64,000 nucleotides of DNA, from the NCBI GenBank assembly GCA_028095005.1, contig CM051463.1, positions 82,069,002-82,133,001 of the forward strand. The letters run 5' to 3'. Below the pieces are notes generated by a model. That model was not told the origin of the DNA and did no database searches. It saw only the letters and a list, made by a program, of their open reading frames with translations. Each line of letters starts with the position of its first letter. Within the stretch, counting starts at the first letter, position 1. Position numbers and translations under genes: made by a program. Below are positions 46,573 to 59,021 of this stretch, piece by piece. Source of the stretch: Rhynchospora pubera. Taxonomy: Eukaryota > Streptophyta > Magnoliopsida > Poales > Cyperaceae.

Positions 46573-48190
46573 TGATCTTTCTATTGGTAGAAGTCTATTT
46601 GAGATGAATTAGCAAGGGACGGGATATAATCTTTTCGAGTTAATGTTTTGTAGAACATTTTTTCTTGTTCCATTAATTGAAATCCGTTGAGGTAAAATGC
46701 AGCTGTAGAGACTGATATATCTAGGTAGTCAGGTTCCAGAGCCGTAATGATGTTTTTATGTTTGCCAAGCTGTGGTTATACTGTACGGCTTTTGTTTTCT
46801 TATGTTTGGCACTTACTATTTAGATGATACATGTATCTTTGAGTTATTAGTTTCCTTTCTTTTTTCTTTGAAGTATAGCGGTCATCATGTTTCATTTACT
46901 ACTGACAAATCAATAACTCAAATGAGGTTGATTAGATTAGATTCAGAAGTGGATAGATGTGAAACGTGTCTGATTTTAGAGCGGTAAATACTTAATTTGA
47001 AAAATGCAAATAAGATGCGGATTAGTTGACGATAATTAGTTTAATAACTTTGACGACTGTTAATATAACTTAAAACACTGAAATACAACACTTGAAATGA
47101 TATTTCTTATCTGTAAATCATATGATGCAAGTTTTTATCGATAATTAAAAATTTTGAGAATTACGATAGTTTATATTTTACCTTTTTTAGGGAATTATCA
47201 ATGACCTAGAGTAATAATTTATTTATTATATAAAGTTTTTGCTATACTTTTTTAAAATTTTGTTATACTTAATTCAAGGAAGAGTTGTCAAAGTTGTTAA
47301 GAAAATTTGTTTTCAAAATTCCAGACAAAAAATATTTGATACTAAAAACATATTAGGGTTTACAGACGGGTAATTAATGTACCAACTAGCAAGTATGATA
47401 ACATGTGAACATGATAACAGTCATTAAAAAAAAAATCATCCCGCTTCATCTAAAAAATTTTCCGCACTATCCTTTTTCCACGCCCTCTCCTTCTGTTCCA
47501 CTCCCCTCTTTTCCTCTCTCCTTCCCTTGCTCTGGTGCACCCTCTGCTCTTCCTCTTTGTATTTTTCCCCTCTCCTACGTCTCTCCTAACGGCAAAAAAA
47601 AAACGAAGAGACACAAATATCGATTAAATAAAAAAAACAAAATAAATATATACAACAAAAAAAATTGAACAAATATAACAACTAATTGAATAGATATAAC
47701 AAACAATGTGAACTTAAACAAAACCAAGAGTTCATGCATTCAATTATAATGCTTTTCGAAAACAATCATAGTTTGTTTCATTTTTTTTAAAAAAAAAACC
47801 ACTATAATAAAATAAAATAGCGGTTAATTATATTTGTCCCCCGTGTTATAAGTGTTTGAAATTCTCGGTACCTAACCCCGACCTACTAATTCGTCCAGTC
47901 GTCCTCACTTCCCACTCAACTTGCTGAAATTTCTATTCTGTAACATGCGCCGTACGTACTATTCTGCACCAAGTCATCCCGAAACTAGATATCGGCTCCA
48001 ACGAAATGTCATCGATCGTTACACATGACTACAAAAACCATTTGCCACAGAAAATCTGATATTCTATTCATTCAATACTCCGCAAACTTCCTCAGAAGAC
48101 AAAAGCTGCTTGCTTAATAATGCTTAATGCTTTCTCTTCACCACCTTCTCAGCTTCCCACCAACTCAATTTAGATCACTCCAACTACAAA
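46573..48190. other. Intergenic DNA between U2A' and RAD52-2
   Basis: Contains the 3'UTR of U2A' (no single polyadenylation site fixed), AT-rich DNA, a CT-rich patch near 47460-47590 and, at the right end, the RAD52-2 promoter. No further gene seen. Confidence 0.55.
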
Positions 48191-50235
48191 ATGGGATCCG
48201 CAACCACAACCTTCCTCTCTTCGCACCAACCGATCCGATGTGCTCCACGTGGCACCATACGGGCCGTCCGTACTGCTCCCTCCTTCGTGTCGATCAGAGC
48301 ATCGGCATCCGCATCCGCATCCGCCGGAGGTGACAAGAACAAATCGGTGGCGAAATCGGGCGGCGCAGCCGGTACGGTTCCGACCTCCAATTACATGGTA
48401 CCGATGGACAAGCTCCCCACTGGAATCACGAGGCCCTTGGTCGAAATTTTGCGCGATTTGAACAAGCGCGTGCCGGATAATATCATTTCGCGAGATCATA
48501 CCTCCATCCCATGGTACACGCTTTCGGTGACCTTTTTTAGGAATTAAATTGCATCATAGTTAGCCAAATTTGGTATGTATTCGTTCAAGTTCCCGTAATT
48601 GAACACCAATCTCTCGGATCTTGTTAATTTGGGAATGCACTGTATCCCAAATCAGGGAAGTTTTGGCAATTAAATTTTTCATGCTGAGGATACATATGCC
48701 CCTTAATCTTTGTTGGTACTGCTTATATAGCAGAATAAAAGGAAAAATCTTTCAATTTAGAGTATCATGATTAGTTTTACATTGTAATTTGAAGCCTCGT
48801 TGAAAGAACACTTTTAATCAATTGAAAAATGGCTAATAGAGTAATAGTCCAGTTCCCCTTAATACCTGAAGGTACTGGTACAGATTAAATAATAGAAGAA
48901 TAAAAATCATAGCAATTTAGCATTTTACTAATTGTCATGCTAATTGCAAGTCTCATCTGAGAACCACCCTTTATCAGTTGCAAACTATCACATATAACAA
49001 TACCCAGCAACCACACTCATCAATTTGTAATTTCAAGGGCCAAAAGTGGCAAATGCTGGTGCTAAGGAATTTTCTGCATATTTTGTGTTTGTAATTATTT
49101 TCCATCAACATGGTTATGTAGGTATCATGCCAACCGAATGTTGAGCTTCTATGCCCCAGGTGAAATTTCTCTACTTGTATATAAACAATACATGCTTCAG
49201 TGCACATTTGTAATGAATATTGTCCCTTTTTTTTTGTTATAGGTAATTATCACTCTAGAACAAACAACAATTTTGATACAGTTGAGCTGTTTGAGTGTGA
49301 ATGAACAAATTTTTACTTCTTTAGTTGCACCTAATTGGAATAAGGTCATTTTCAGGTTGGTGTGGTGAAGTGCGGAATGTGAAATATTCTGACAACGGCA
49401 GTGTTACTGTGGTGTACCGTGTCACAATTCGTGGAACTGATGGAGAGGTAGTTTGCTAATTTTGTTAATTTTAAGAATTTTATCTGGTTGTTGGTTTTTA
49501 GTAAATTTTTTACATGAAATGGACAGTGCTGCATCACATGTTCAAACTCCAGGGAAATTAGACCGCACGCTTCTTGGATAGAGCATTCTCTTTAGTTTAT
49601 TACTTTATTTAATATTTCACTTTGCTTTCAATCCACTGAAGGTACAGTTAATTGTGAGGAAATTGGCCTTTCTTCTAGACCAAACAATGCCTGTAATTCG
49701 ATCCATCATATCATTTCATAACTTGAGGTACACTGACGATTGGACAATGAATTTGTAATACGGTCAAGAGATCCAGAATTGCATAATTTAGTCCGTCCAG
49801 GACTATAGTGCTTGAAGATATATTTGGTCTCTCTCACAAAAACAGTTCAAGTTTGTTAGTTCAGTTATGAGATTGAACTGCAGATCATGCTAATAATGTT
49901 GGATTTCAAATTTATACTTTCTTTTTGACGATTATCAAACTGTCAGCAGTCGTTCCCCTTCAATGATCACCATAGATGGCCTTTGAAACTTTGCAACACA
50001 GTGTGTATTATGAAAATTTTCATATACTAGAGACCCTTGTCTTCAAAAGTGGAGTAAACCTAGTACAGTATTAATTACTCTATGGAGTTGCTTGTAGGCA
50101 CACCGAGAGGCAACAGGTACCGTAGCTTTGAATGATGGCCGGTACGAGGATGCAGTGGCAGCAGCAGAGGAGACGGCTTTTTGCAAGGCATGTGCAAGAT
50201 TTGGTTTTGGTCTGTATCTCTACCATGAAGATTAA
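48191..50235 (+). CDS. RAD52-2: RAD52-like protein 2, chloroplast (RAD52-2/ODB2 type)
   Basis: Plant RAD52 homologue, a DNA-binding protein acting in organelle DNA recombination and repair. Exons 48191-48513, 49122-49159, 49356-49447, 50098-50235; 196 aa, phases consistent. Residues 1 to about 45 are rich in Ser, Thr, Ala and Arg without acids, a plausible plastid transit peptide. Then come PTGITRPLVEILRDLNKRVP, the short exon WYHANRMLSFYAPG, WCGEVRNVKYSDNGSVTVVY, RVTIRGTDGEAHREATGTV and the end AAEETAFCKACARFGFGLYL-YHED. The invariant WCGEV and C-x2-C-ARFG blocks mark the Rad52/22 fold. Assignment to the plastid rather than the mitochondrial paralogue rests on the leader and overall resemblance, so it is less sure than the family. 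Confidence 0.9.
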
Positions 50236-50742
50236 TTGCTGTAGATTAGCGTGCTAAAATAAAGTTGAATAATATAGTTAGTAATTTTGTTTTTATATCT
50301 ATTTATTTTAATGGGCATATTTGCTTTCGGCAGGTTTCTTACTTTCTTTTCTACCACAGTTGTTAAACTAAACTATCATTTCCTGTATTTATAAATTGTA
50401 TATTTGGGTACATTCCTTTGACCCTCCTGTTGTTTCTAGGCAAATTTTTTATTAGCTTCTACTGTTCCGCTCAAGCTAGCTAGGGCCAAATGCTAGTACT
50501 AGTAGCATGATGGTTCACCATAGTATAGATGCAACGATTAAAATTTCAATCAAATCTGAGTTGGCCTTTAAATTTTTTGGGTGTGCGGGGTGGAAGCTTA
50601 GTGTGCGGGTTTGCACTAAAAAAAACTGTCCAAAGAAAACCAAAATAATATGATTAGTAAATTTATCGATTAATGGCGCTTTTCTCTATGTTCTATATAG
50701 AAGGAACTAACCTCTCGCTACCTGCTATAGTAGGAAAAAAAA

Positions 50743-50937
50743 TATGATCCTATCGCTAATTCCTTATAATGCCATTTTATGTTAAATAATTTATATAAGA
50801 GAGATTAAGAAACGAAATGTAATAATGAAAGAGATATAAAAATGATCCTACTGCTAATTCCTTATAATGCTATTTCGTGTTAAATAATTTATAAGAGATT
50901 AAGAAACGAAATGTTATAATGAAAGAGATATAAAAAT
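50743..50937. repeat. Tandem duplication, about 97-bp unit x 2
   Basis: gatcctatcgctaattcctt through gaaagagatataaaa is repeated immediately (second copy from about 50842), with a few changes. Non-coding, behind RAD52-2. Confidence 0.8.
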
Positions 50938-51104
50938 GATGAAGCTAATTGGATGTATCATGTATGAATTTGTAGTAGCGGCCTAGGAGGATCCCCTGGT
51001 TAGAGAGTTTCCGCTGTAAGACTATCAAACTTTTGCTCAATACTAAAGCTGGCACCTTACCTTGGGTTGCTTTTATTTAAAAAAAAAAAAAAGGATGAAG
51101 CTAA
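50938..51104 (+). mobile_element. SINE-like retroposon
   Basis: 145-bp insert (50949-51093) ending in an A-run (51079-51092), flanked by an 11-bp duplication gatgaagctaa at 50938-50948 and 51094-51104. No coding sequence. A weak A-box-like ggttagagag is visible, but no convincing B box, so tRNA ancestry is unproven. Confidence 0.6.
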
Positions 51105-52457
51105 ATTTGTGTATCTTTAACTTTAAATTAGTGAATTTTATTATTTTCGGTAAGTATAAAGATGTTTATCAGCTTGATATAGCTTAACTACTCGCCAACC
51201 AGCCAAAACCTAAACCGAATAGTGTAGAAATAATGTTAAAAAAACAAACAACTATAAATATTAATACCACAACCAAGAGGTCGCGCAATGGTCTACTATG
51301 CAATGCAATAACATAGATTAAAACCGGGGGTGGGGGGAGGATGTAATTTATTCTTGCCTTCTTATTTACTTCTCTTTTTGTTGATGGAATGAATCTGTTT
51401 ATTTGCGAAATTGAAGATGCGACAACACAAAAACCCTTTTGCTCCGGATAGGATCCTATAATGAATTTAATACGAATAATGCATCCTATTCGTTATTTGA
51501 TACAAAAGTGATATGAAAATTTTAAATGTCAACATTACAAAACTTATTTTTAAATTCTTTATTTTATAAACTTTTATACTCATAATTAGAGCAGCATATG
51601 TAATATGTAAACAGAAAGTATTGGATAACGTAATTAGAGCGATTTTATCTCCTATTGGTAGCCCCACAACAGAAGTTAAAAATAACTTGTTACAATTAAA
51701 AGAGAGGGGGGGGGGAAACAATTGCATCTGTAATATGTAAACGATTCTTAATAGCGATTGCATGGCTTTTTCTGCAAAAGAGTATTTTTCTCATTTTTTT
51801 TAAATCATTGTTTTATGTCTTGAGACGCTCCAGTTGAAAATTATTATTTAGTAATAAAGTAAAAGTTTTTTGTATTCCCAATATTAAAAAATTTTAGAAA
51901 CTCCTTTACTACTTGCAAATGTATAAATATCAATTAAAAGAGTCGGATATGTTTGGCAAAAAAATATTAGTTATATTTTACAGAGATTGCGAATGCCAAT
52001 ATTTGAAAGACATTCATATGCATGAATATATACAAAGAATAACATAACGGAAAAAATATATTTCGATAAGTATCTGAATCATTTTTTCTCCTGTATGATT
52101 TGGTCACACCTCACAGAAGAAAAGTTAATGTTAATTTTCAATTTTACAAGTCAATGCTTTGCACATACGATGCATATACTGAAGATAAAAATTAATGCAA
52201 ATTTTCTTTTTCAGCAAACAATTTGTTTGTTCAATTTTCTTTTGTCGGGATATTTTTGTTATTAACATATCAATTGATGATTCTTTTTCTATTTTTCTAA
52301 CACATTTGTTTGTTGCCTGAACAGATAAAAAAATATAAAATATTAAAAAAGAAATTTAAATAGACATTAAAAAGAAAGTATGATTATAAATTGAGCAATG
52401 ATATGAAAGCAATCTAAATAATCAATTAGATTTTTTTAAAAAAGATGTATTTATGAG
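51105..52457. other. AT-rich intergenic DNA, no feature seen
   Basis: Contains short G-runs (about 51325 and 51705) and AT-rich low-complexity DNA. No gene seen. Confidence 0.55.
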
Positions 52458-53030
52458 TTATTAACTAGAGAAAGTTTAATATGCACCACGGACTTTTTCG
52501 GGAGTATATTTTGTAAATTATCAAATCTAATTTATCCAATCTATTCTACATATCGAAATCTCATAGCAAACCAAATTTTACAATTTTTGAGATTTTATTA
52601 TTATTTTTTTTTAATTTTATTAAAACATGTCATTTTTGGAATGTTATACTATTTACAATATTCCAAAAATGACATGTTTTAAAAAAAATGAAAAAAAATA
52701 CTAATAAAATCTAAAAAATTGTAAAATTTGGTTTGCTATGAGATTTCAATATGTAGATCAGATTGGTTAAATTAGATTTTTCAATTTATAAAAATACTCC
52801 CGAAAAAATCCGCGGTGCATAGAAAGTTTTATGCACTATGGCTCCGTTTGGATGGTGTGAGAATAATAGGAATAAGGGAAGAAATAGGGAATAAGTATTG
52901 GAAAGTGTGTAACTTTTTGAAGAGCTTGGATTGTTTATAATAAATTTATTCTCTTATTTTCTTATTCCCTAATTCCTAGGGCTCATCCAAACGGAGCCTA
53001 TAGTGCATATTAAACTTTCTTTATTAACTA
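52458..53030. mobile_element. Mutator-like foldback element with a nested Tourist MITE
   Basis: Perfect 10-bp duplication ttattaacta at 52458-52467 and 53021-53030. The element is 52468-53020. Arms begin agaaagtttaatatgcac and run through cgggagtat, agcaaaccaaattttacaa and aaaacatgtcatttttgga to a short loop near 52655. The right arm is interrupted near its outer end by extra DNA containing the MITE at 52840-52998. Confidence 0.85.
52840..52998. mobile_element. Tourist-like MITE (member 4), nested
   Basis: 159 bp with TIRs ggctccgtttggatg / catccaaacggagcc, flanked by tat on both sides. The interior shares attggaaagtgtgtaac and tttataataaattta with the other members. It sits inside the Mutator-like foldback, hence younger than it. 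Confidence 0.85.
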
Positions 53031-53423
53031 TGGTGTTATTTTTTATAATGTTATATTAAATTCGTGTTGTGTGTTATGTTGATGGCGAATAGTATTGTGT
53101 AAAATTATGTTAATTTTTTAAAATTTTGAGTACGACAAGATAACACGTTGGCGTGACGCGAATTCATAGTCGTCAATTTCGTAGAGTCATCCCATCTTTT
53201 CTTTCAACTCATATCGACTCTCGTCAAAAAAAAAAAAAAATAACTCATATCGACCAGGATCTGCTCTGATGCAGAGAACCCTCGTGTCGCGTCGTCCCGA
53301 TAGAAATTTTGTAAAATTTAAACCTCGACTTCTTAAAATTTGAATCAGGGAAGGTCTCCATTTTTCACTGGGAGTAAAAGCTGACAAATGGGCCCACTTT
53401 TAAAGTTTTTACCTGCACAGGCA

Positions 53424-53634
53424 CAGTCGCACAAATCGAGATCTGCTGCTGCGCGACACCGCGTGTCGCGCGGTATTCTGGCCGTCTGATTAAGATCCAA
53501 TGGACAAGGGAGCCCCGTGCATGTAACCTAGATTGATAGGCCCGTAAAAAGTGAACCATCCGATCAAGATCAGACGGCTCGTAGTGCGCGACACGCTGTG
53601 TCGCGCAACAGCAGAGTCGGATTGCAGTCGCACA
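53424..53634. mobile_element. Mutator-like MITE, GC-palindrome family, member A
   Basis: 10-bp duplication cagtcgcaca at 53424-53433 and 53625-53634 around a 191-bp element. Long inverted ends (aatcgagatctgctgctgcg / its complement) each carry the palindrome gcgacac(n)3gtgtcgc. The centre contains gtgcatgtaacctagattga, shared with the elements at 53716 and 22097. Confidence 0.85.
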
Positions 53635-53704
53635 GACGGTCTGGTCAACGAGAGAAGTCGCTTGACTATTTTCTTACCGGATTTAATTAGTTGGAGGCTT
53701 GGGT

Positions 53705-53917
53705 GCTTTATGTGGACCCGAATCCGGTGTAGCGCGGGACATCGTGTAGCGTGCGTACGAGCCGTCTGATCTTGATCGGACGGTTTATTTTTTACGGGCC
53801 TATCAATCTAGATTACATGCACGGAGCTCCCTTGTCCACTGGATCTTGATCAGACGGCTACGATGCTGCGCTACACGGTGTGCCGCGCGGCACCAGATCT
53901 GAATTCGCTTTATGTGG
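53705..53917. mobile_element. Mutator-like MITE, GC-palindrome family, member B (inverted)
   Basis: 11-bp duplication gctttatgtgg at 53705-53715 and 53907-53917 around 191 bp, the same length as member A. The centre is in the opposite orientation (tcaatctagattacatgcac). Terminal palindromes are gtagcgcgggacatcgtgta and its partner at about 53868-53894. It lies 519 bp before the WD40 gene ATG. Confidence 0.85.
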
Positions 53918-54435
53918 GCCCCAGAGTCAGTAATTGCCGGTCGAGGTTGCAGAAGCAGAAGCAGAACCGAACCGGTCTGACATGTAAATATGGAATGTAA
54001 TCTCTCTCCAATTCATGCTACCCAAATGTAGCCATTTATATTCTACGATTAGAATTTACGACCTTTTACTTGTTAGAAAGACTGTACTAATTTAAATTAA
54101 ATTAAATTTTAAACCCCCCAAGTGAAAGTGCGTATAAATATTTATACGTGGATGAGTATCTGTATCTGGTTCTGGTGTGATTGTGAAGCGTCGTTGCTTA
54201 AATTAAAAGTTAAAAAGGGTCTCCTAGCTATTATTGTGCTGTGCGTATATTTATGCGTGGATCAGTATTTATGGTATTAGTATAGGACTGATTTTAGAAG
54301 AACAAAAACCAGGAGAGCTCCTCTCCCTCTTCAAGTATCGATTAATAATTTAAGAGAGAGAGACAGAGAGAGAGAGAGAGAGCTCTACATCTTTCTCAAT
54401 TCTCTCTATAATTTATTATCTGATCGAAATCCGCC

Positions 54436-57400
54436 ATGGCGAGCCCCTTGTCGAAGAAGCAAAAGCTGGACGCGCCAGCATCGGACCAGTCGCCTCTCCC
54501 ACTCGCCAATGGCGATCGCGTGCCACGTCAGCGAGCGCGTGACGAGGCGGGCGAGGAGGAGCAGGGGCTCGTGGCTTTGGTCGAGCATCGGGTCAAGGAG
54601 GTGGAAGCGATCAAGACCAAGTTAGCTCACTACCAATCAATGGTAATTTTGCTCTTTTTTGAGTTTTCTAAATGAGACTTAGCATCGTCTTGTTTTGCCA
54701 CATTCGCCTGAATTTAGTTCCCCTGTAAAATTTTAGCCATGATTGCTTGATAAAGAAGCTCGATAGGTGTTCCCTCTTTCCTTTTATTTTTTTTGTGAAA
54801 TTCGCTTGCATCAGGTATTACTTCAGAACATGTGATAGGGATGGGAAGAGGCTGAGAAAATAGCACTTATTTATAAAACTGTCATTATGTGAATGTTGAA
54901 GATTTTTCTTGATTTTGCCAGTTGGAAGAGGCTGAGAAAAAGCTCGGCGAATCAAAAGCCAAGCTAAATCTTTTACAATCCAGAAACAAAAACCAAAACC
55001 AATCAAACTCGACTTCCAACATAAAATCTAGGCCTCAGCAAGTCACGGCTGCTAAACCTGTTAAGAGCAATATTCCTTCTTCATCCACTCCTGTGAAATC
55101 CAAAGCAACAGTGGCTGTGACTGAAAAGAGAAAACAAGAGAAACAACCAAAGAGAAAAATAGGTGAATATGGAATTATGCCCTTTTGTCATGTTTGTACA
55201 TGCACATTTAACCATTAAAACTTAATTCTTCGTCATTAGCAGTTAATTCATACTGAGTGAACATAAATCATGCAATTATACTTTGTATTTTTTCAATGCT
55301 GGCACATTTTGTCATATTTTTTGGGTTCTACCTAGACTAACTGCGCACCTATCTTTCATAGTGTCTAATATATTTCCAAAGTACTGGTATAACAAAAATG
55401 ATATAATATGGAACTTCAGAAACCAAAAATGTTTTAATTATTGGGTAAAAGATGATGACTATTCTGTTGTGGTTGCACAGAAGAGAAGGAACACCAGGAT
55501 CTCATACCAAGCGTGAAGAGGTCTTCTAAACCTATCGCTCTCGAGTTTGGAAGTACTGTTATTATTTCTAGCCAACATAAAAGAAAGCTGAGATGTCTTG
55601 AGCTTTGCCCTACCAATGATAATCTCTTTGTTACTAGGTTCGCTCTTTTCCTTTAAATACCCTTGCAAATGGTCAAAAATTGAATGTACAGCTTTGCAAA
55701 TGTTGATATTATATATGACCTCATAAAACATCAGAAATGGCCATATAATCTTACAAAAAGTAGCATCTGTACAACACTATTTAACACCTATTATATGTGA
55801 GAAAGTAAAGATGGGTAATGGAGAACTTCATGCATCAAGGGGAGGTGGGTAGTTGTGGATTGTGATTTTTACTACGCTTCAGGGGCATTTGAGATGCACT
55901 CACTTTTGAGGGCATGTATGTGAGAAGTCCGGATGCTTTTTCAAGCCTACATAAACATACTTGAAAGTAACCAATAGGAAAAAGAAAATAAATAACAGAA
56001 AAAAGTGCTAATATGTTCTTTTATAGAAAGTATTTGTTGTTTTATACCTGCTGAGGTTTTTTTTATTTATTTGATTGCAGTGCATTGGATGGGTTGATAA
56101 ATTTTTGGCAACTTAATGCTAAAATGTAAGGTTCTCGTTTCTTTTATTTTTCATTCTTTGGTTGTAACTATTTTTCTAGATTTCTATGGTCAACATATCA
56201 TCAATGTCACCACAGCCTTGAAACAAAATATATTGTATTATCAATCTTGATATAGAAAAAACCAAATAATCTTTTTTTTTCTTTGTATGCAAAACGACAG
56301 ACCATCTGCTTCATTACTTAGCACAACAGATTGTCTGTCACCAAACCAAAGGCGATGGCCTGAAGATATTGCATGGCATCCAGCTGGAGACACAATTATT
56401 GCTGTCTATAGTGGTGATCCTGGTGATTCTCAGATCTCCATTTTAGATCTCAACCAGTCTGGACAAGTAAGTTGGCCTATGTTCTTTTTTTTCCTGCAAA
56501 TACAGCTATATTTTTTTCTAGTAGCATAACTAGTGTTTTAATGTAAAAACATAATTTGGAGTTTGTATATACTTCATTTATTTTCTGATACGCATTTGGT
56601 GGGATAGTTGGTCCAGTCTGGGTAAGTTTCTGGATCAAGTTCTCTGCATTTGTTCAAGAAGCTCCTGAACTACCCTTAACCTAAATGTAGATACTAACAG
56701 CAAAGAAGGGTAGTTTGTTGATTTGTTAAGACAATGGGAAGCAAGTGATCATTTCTCATGTTTTATTAGTTTTCTGTATTCCTCTTAGCTCCCTTTTTTT
56801 TGTGGGATACTCATACTGCTTCTTTTGCATGATATCAAATGTTCCATCAAGCTCAATCTTGATACTTATCATAATTATACGTTGTCTATAGGAATCCTAA
56901 CTTGTGAATTTCTCTTGGTTTCGAAAGCAGAAAAGAGTCTCTTTCTTAGAAGCCAAGCCACACTCCAAGGGCCTAATAAATAGTGTTGCTTTCTCACCAT
57001 GGGAGAACGACATTTGCTTCCTGACAGGTGGATCATCTGACCACTCAGTTGTACTATGGCGCGAAGAAGGTGATGACAACTTGTCGTACAGGCACAAGTT
57101 GGTGCACTGCAATCTGCACTCATCAGCTGTAATGGGCGTATCTGCGTTGAGGCACAAAAAGATTGTCTTGTCAGTTGGCGCTGATAAAAGAATAATTGGG
57201 TTTGATGTGCTGGCAGGTCGCTCCGATTTTAAGCATCAGATTGAATACAAGTGCATGAGCGTACTTCCAAACCCCTGTGACTTCAACTTGTACTTGGTCC
57301 AGTCTGGGTAAGTTTATTTTGTTATTGTTCTTATTGTTATTGAGTTTGTAACTAATATGATCATGTTCTTGTAGTTAGAAATATTACCTGACAGTTCTCA

Positions 57401-59021
57401 TGCAAACGTTTCCCCAACTATTTTGTGATATTCACGGGCTATGTTTGGATACATGCGAACTACGCCAGTTCGGCATGAACCAAACATGAGCCGAACAAGA
57501 ACAAGGGCTTGTTCACGAGTGTATCCTGGGTTCCATGATTTTGGGGAACACGCGAACAAGGATCCTGGATTCCTGGGTTCCTGAAATCCTGGGTTCGTGC
57601 CTTGTTCTGGGTTTGTGCAAAACACAGCCTAATTCTAGTTGACCTTTTATTTCCCCAAGCCCCTATTGAACTAAGTCAAGTCAAGTCAAGTGAATTAGAT
57701 GCCACTCTTATTTTATATGACGTACCTATTTGGATAAGTTAGTATGAACAAATTTGGGGTTATTTAGTGCTAATTTCTCTTCTCTTTTTACATCACTGAA
57801 AGAAATACCAGAACCACCCATCCTTTGCCTCATTTGTCTAGAGAGATAAAGGTATGGGAGGTGAACACCTTTGGTACCTTCTGAATTGAATGTCAAAGAA
57901 GAGAATGAATACATTTTATTTTCCGACATGTTCCTGAATTTTCTCATTCTGCAGGGGTATATGGTAATGATATACTCTTGAAATTTGCAGATATACATAT
58001 GAATTTTCAAAACCTTGCAGTTTGATATAGGCATAAATAATTTATTCCAACAGATACGGTACTTAATGTTAATTATTTTATCATATACTGTGTTGTGACA
58101 GTGCGCCAGGGCAACAACTGGGTCTGTATGATGTGAGGCTGAGGCGCACAGAGATTCACTCCTTTGGATGGAAGCAGGATAGCAGTGACTCGCAGTCAGC
58201 TCTGATTAATCAGTCATGGTCTCCTGACGGTTGGCACGTCTCCTCTGGCACTGCTGATCCAAAAATCCACATCTTTGATATAAGGTAACATTCTTCAATG
58301 ATTTTATTTTTGGATGCAGCATCGAGGCAGGGCACAAAATTGTTAGATATGATAGTTAAGTTGGATCACAACTTGAACATTTTAGATTATGTTCTATATC
58401 CATAATTGTTATAACAAAAAGGATTAGCAGGTTACACCTTTGCTATGATCTGTAGCTTTTTAAACCCTAATCCTCTACAAAATATCAGTTTTGGCAACAC
58501 ATGAGGATTTTTCAAATTGAGCAATAGAAAGAATTGTGGTTCAGTTCAACCTTACTAGGAAGTGGAGAGCAAATATTGGTTGAAAGACTTTTGTCTGATG
58601 GGAATAAAACTAAGCCAAACTGGTCGATTGGGCAATGGCCCATGTTCCTCGACTGTTTTGGTCAGTTGCATCCTGGTGGGATTGAGTTGTCAGATCCAAT
58701 TCAGCAGTTGCCAATATGCTTGGGTTCTTTTCATCTCATGAAGAGTTCATCCTGCAGGACCCTAACTTTTGCATCTAGGTTTATTAATACTAATTTTTTT
58801 AGTTGTTCACCTTAAGAAAGTATTGAGGAGTTTATAAATAGTGTCAAAAACCATTTCAGCTTGACAACTATAGTTCCATTGACAGGTATCAGGGACGTGG
58901 GCCTTCCCAGTCAGTGCAGGCACATCAGAAGAGAGTATTTAAAGCCATGTGGCACCAGTCGCTCCCTGTACTCTCTTCCATATCGTCTGACCTAAACGTT
59001 GGTTTGCATAAAATATACTAA
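54436..59021 (+). CDS. WD40-repeat protein with N-terminal coiled coil
   Basis: Exons 54436-54642, 54922-55162, 55481-55637, 56081-56125, 56301-56466, 56931-57307, 58102-58284, 58886-59021, all in phase; 503 aa. Residues 1-40 are basic/acidic (a possible nuclear signal KKQKLD). About 45-95 form a coiled coil (LVALVEHRVKEVEAIKTKLA, LEEAEKKLGESKAKLNLLQS). About 95-150 are Lys/Ser-rich and disordered. Beta-propeller repeats follow: LRCLELCPTNDNLFVTSALD-GLINFWQL, DIAWHPAGDTIIAVYSGD, INSVAFSPWENDICFLTGGS-SDHSVVLW, HSSAVMGVSALRH, WSPDGWHVSSGTADPKIHIFDI and the end VFKAMWHQSLPVLSSISSDL. It should be a scaffold protein. I recognise the fold and its plant-wide look, but not a specific function. ATG context gccATGGcg is strong. 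Confidence 0.87.
57436..57632. mobile_element. MITE-like insert in intron 6 of the WD40 gene
   Basis: Starts gggctatgtttggatac and ends gcaaaacacagcc, giving short imperfect inverted ends of the tgtttgg type. The interior is GC-richer than the intron and repetitive (aacaaggatcctggattcct, ggttcctgaaatcctgggtt, gttcgtgccttgttctgg). Target duplication is not clear. Confidence 0.5.

Noticed and set aside
58534..58815. ORF in the last intron of the WD40 gene
   Set aside because: Intron sequence; the splice sites at 58285 and 58886 keep the propeller frame and the ORF resembles no protein.
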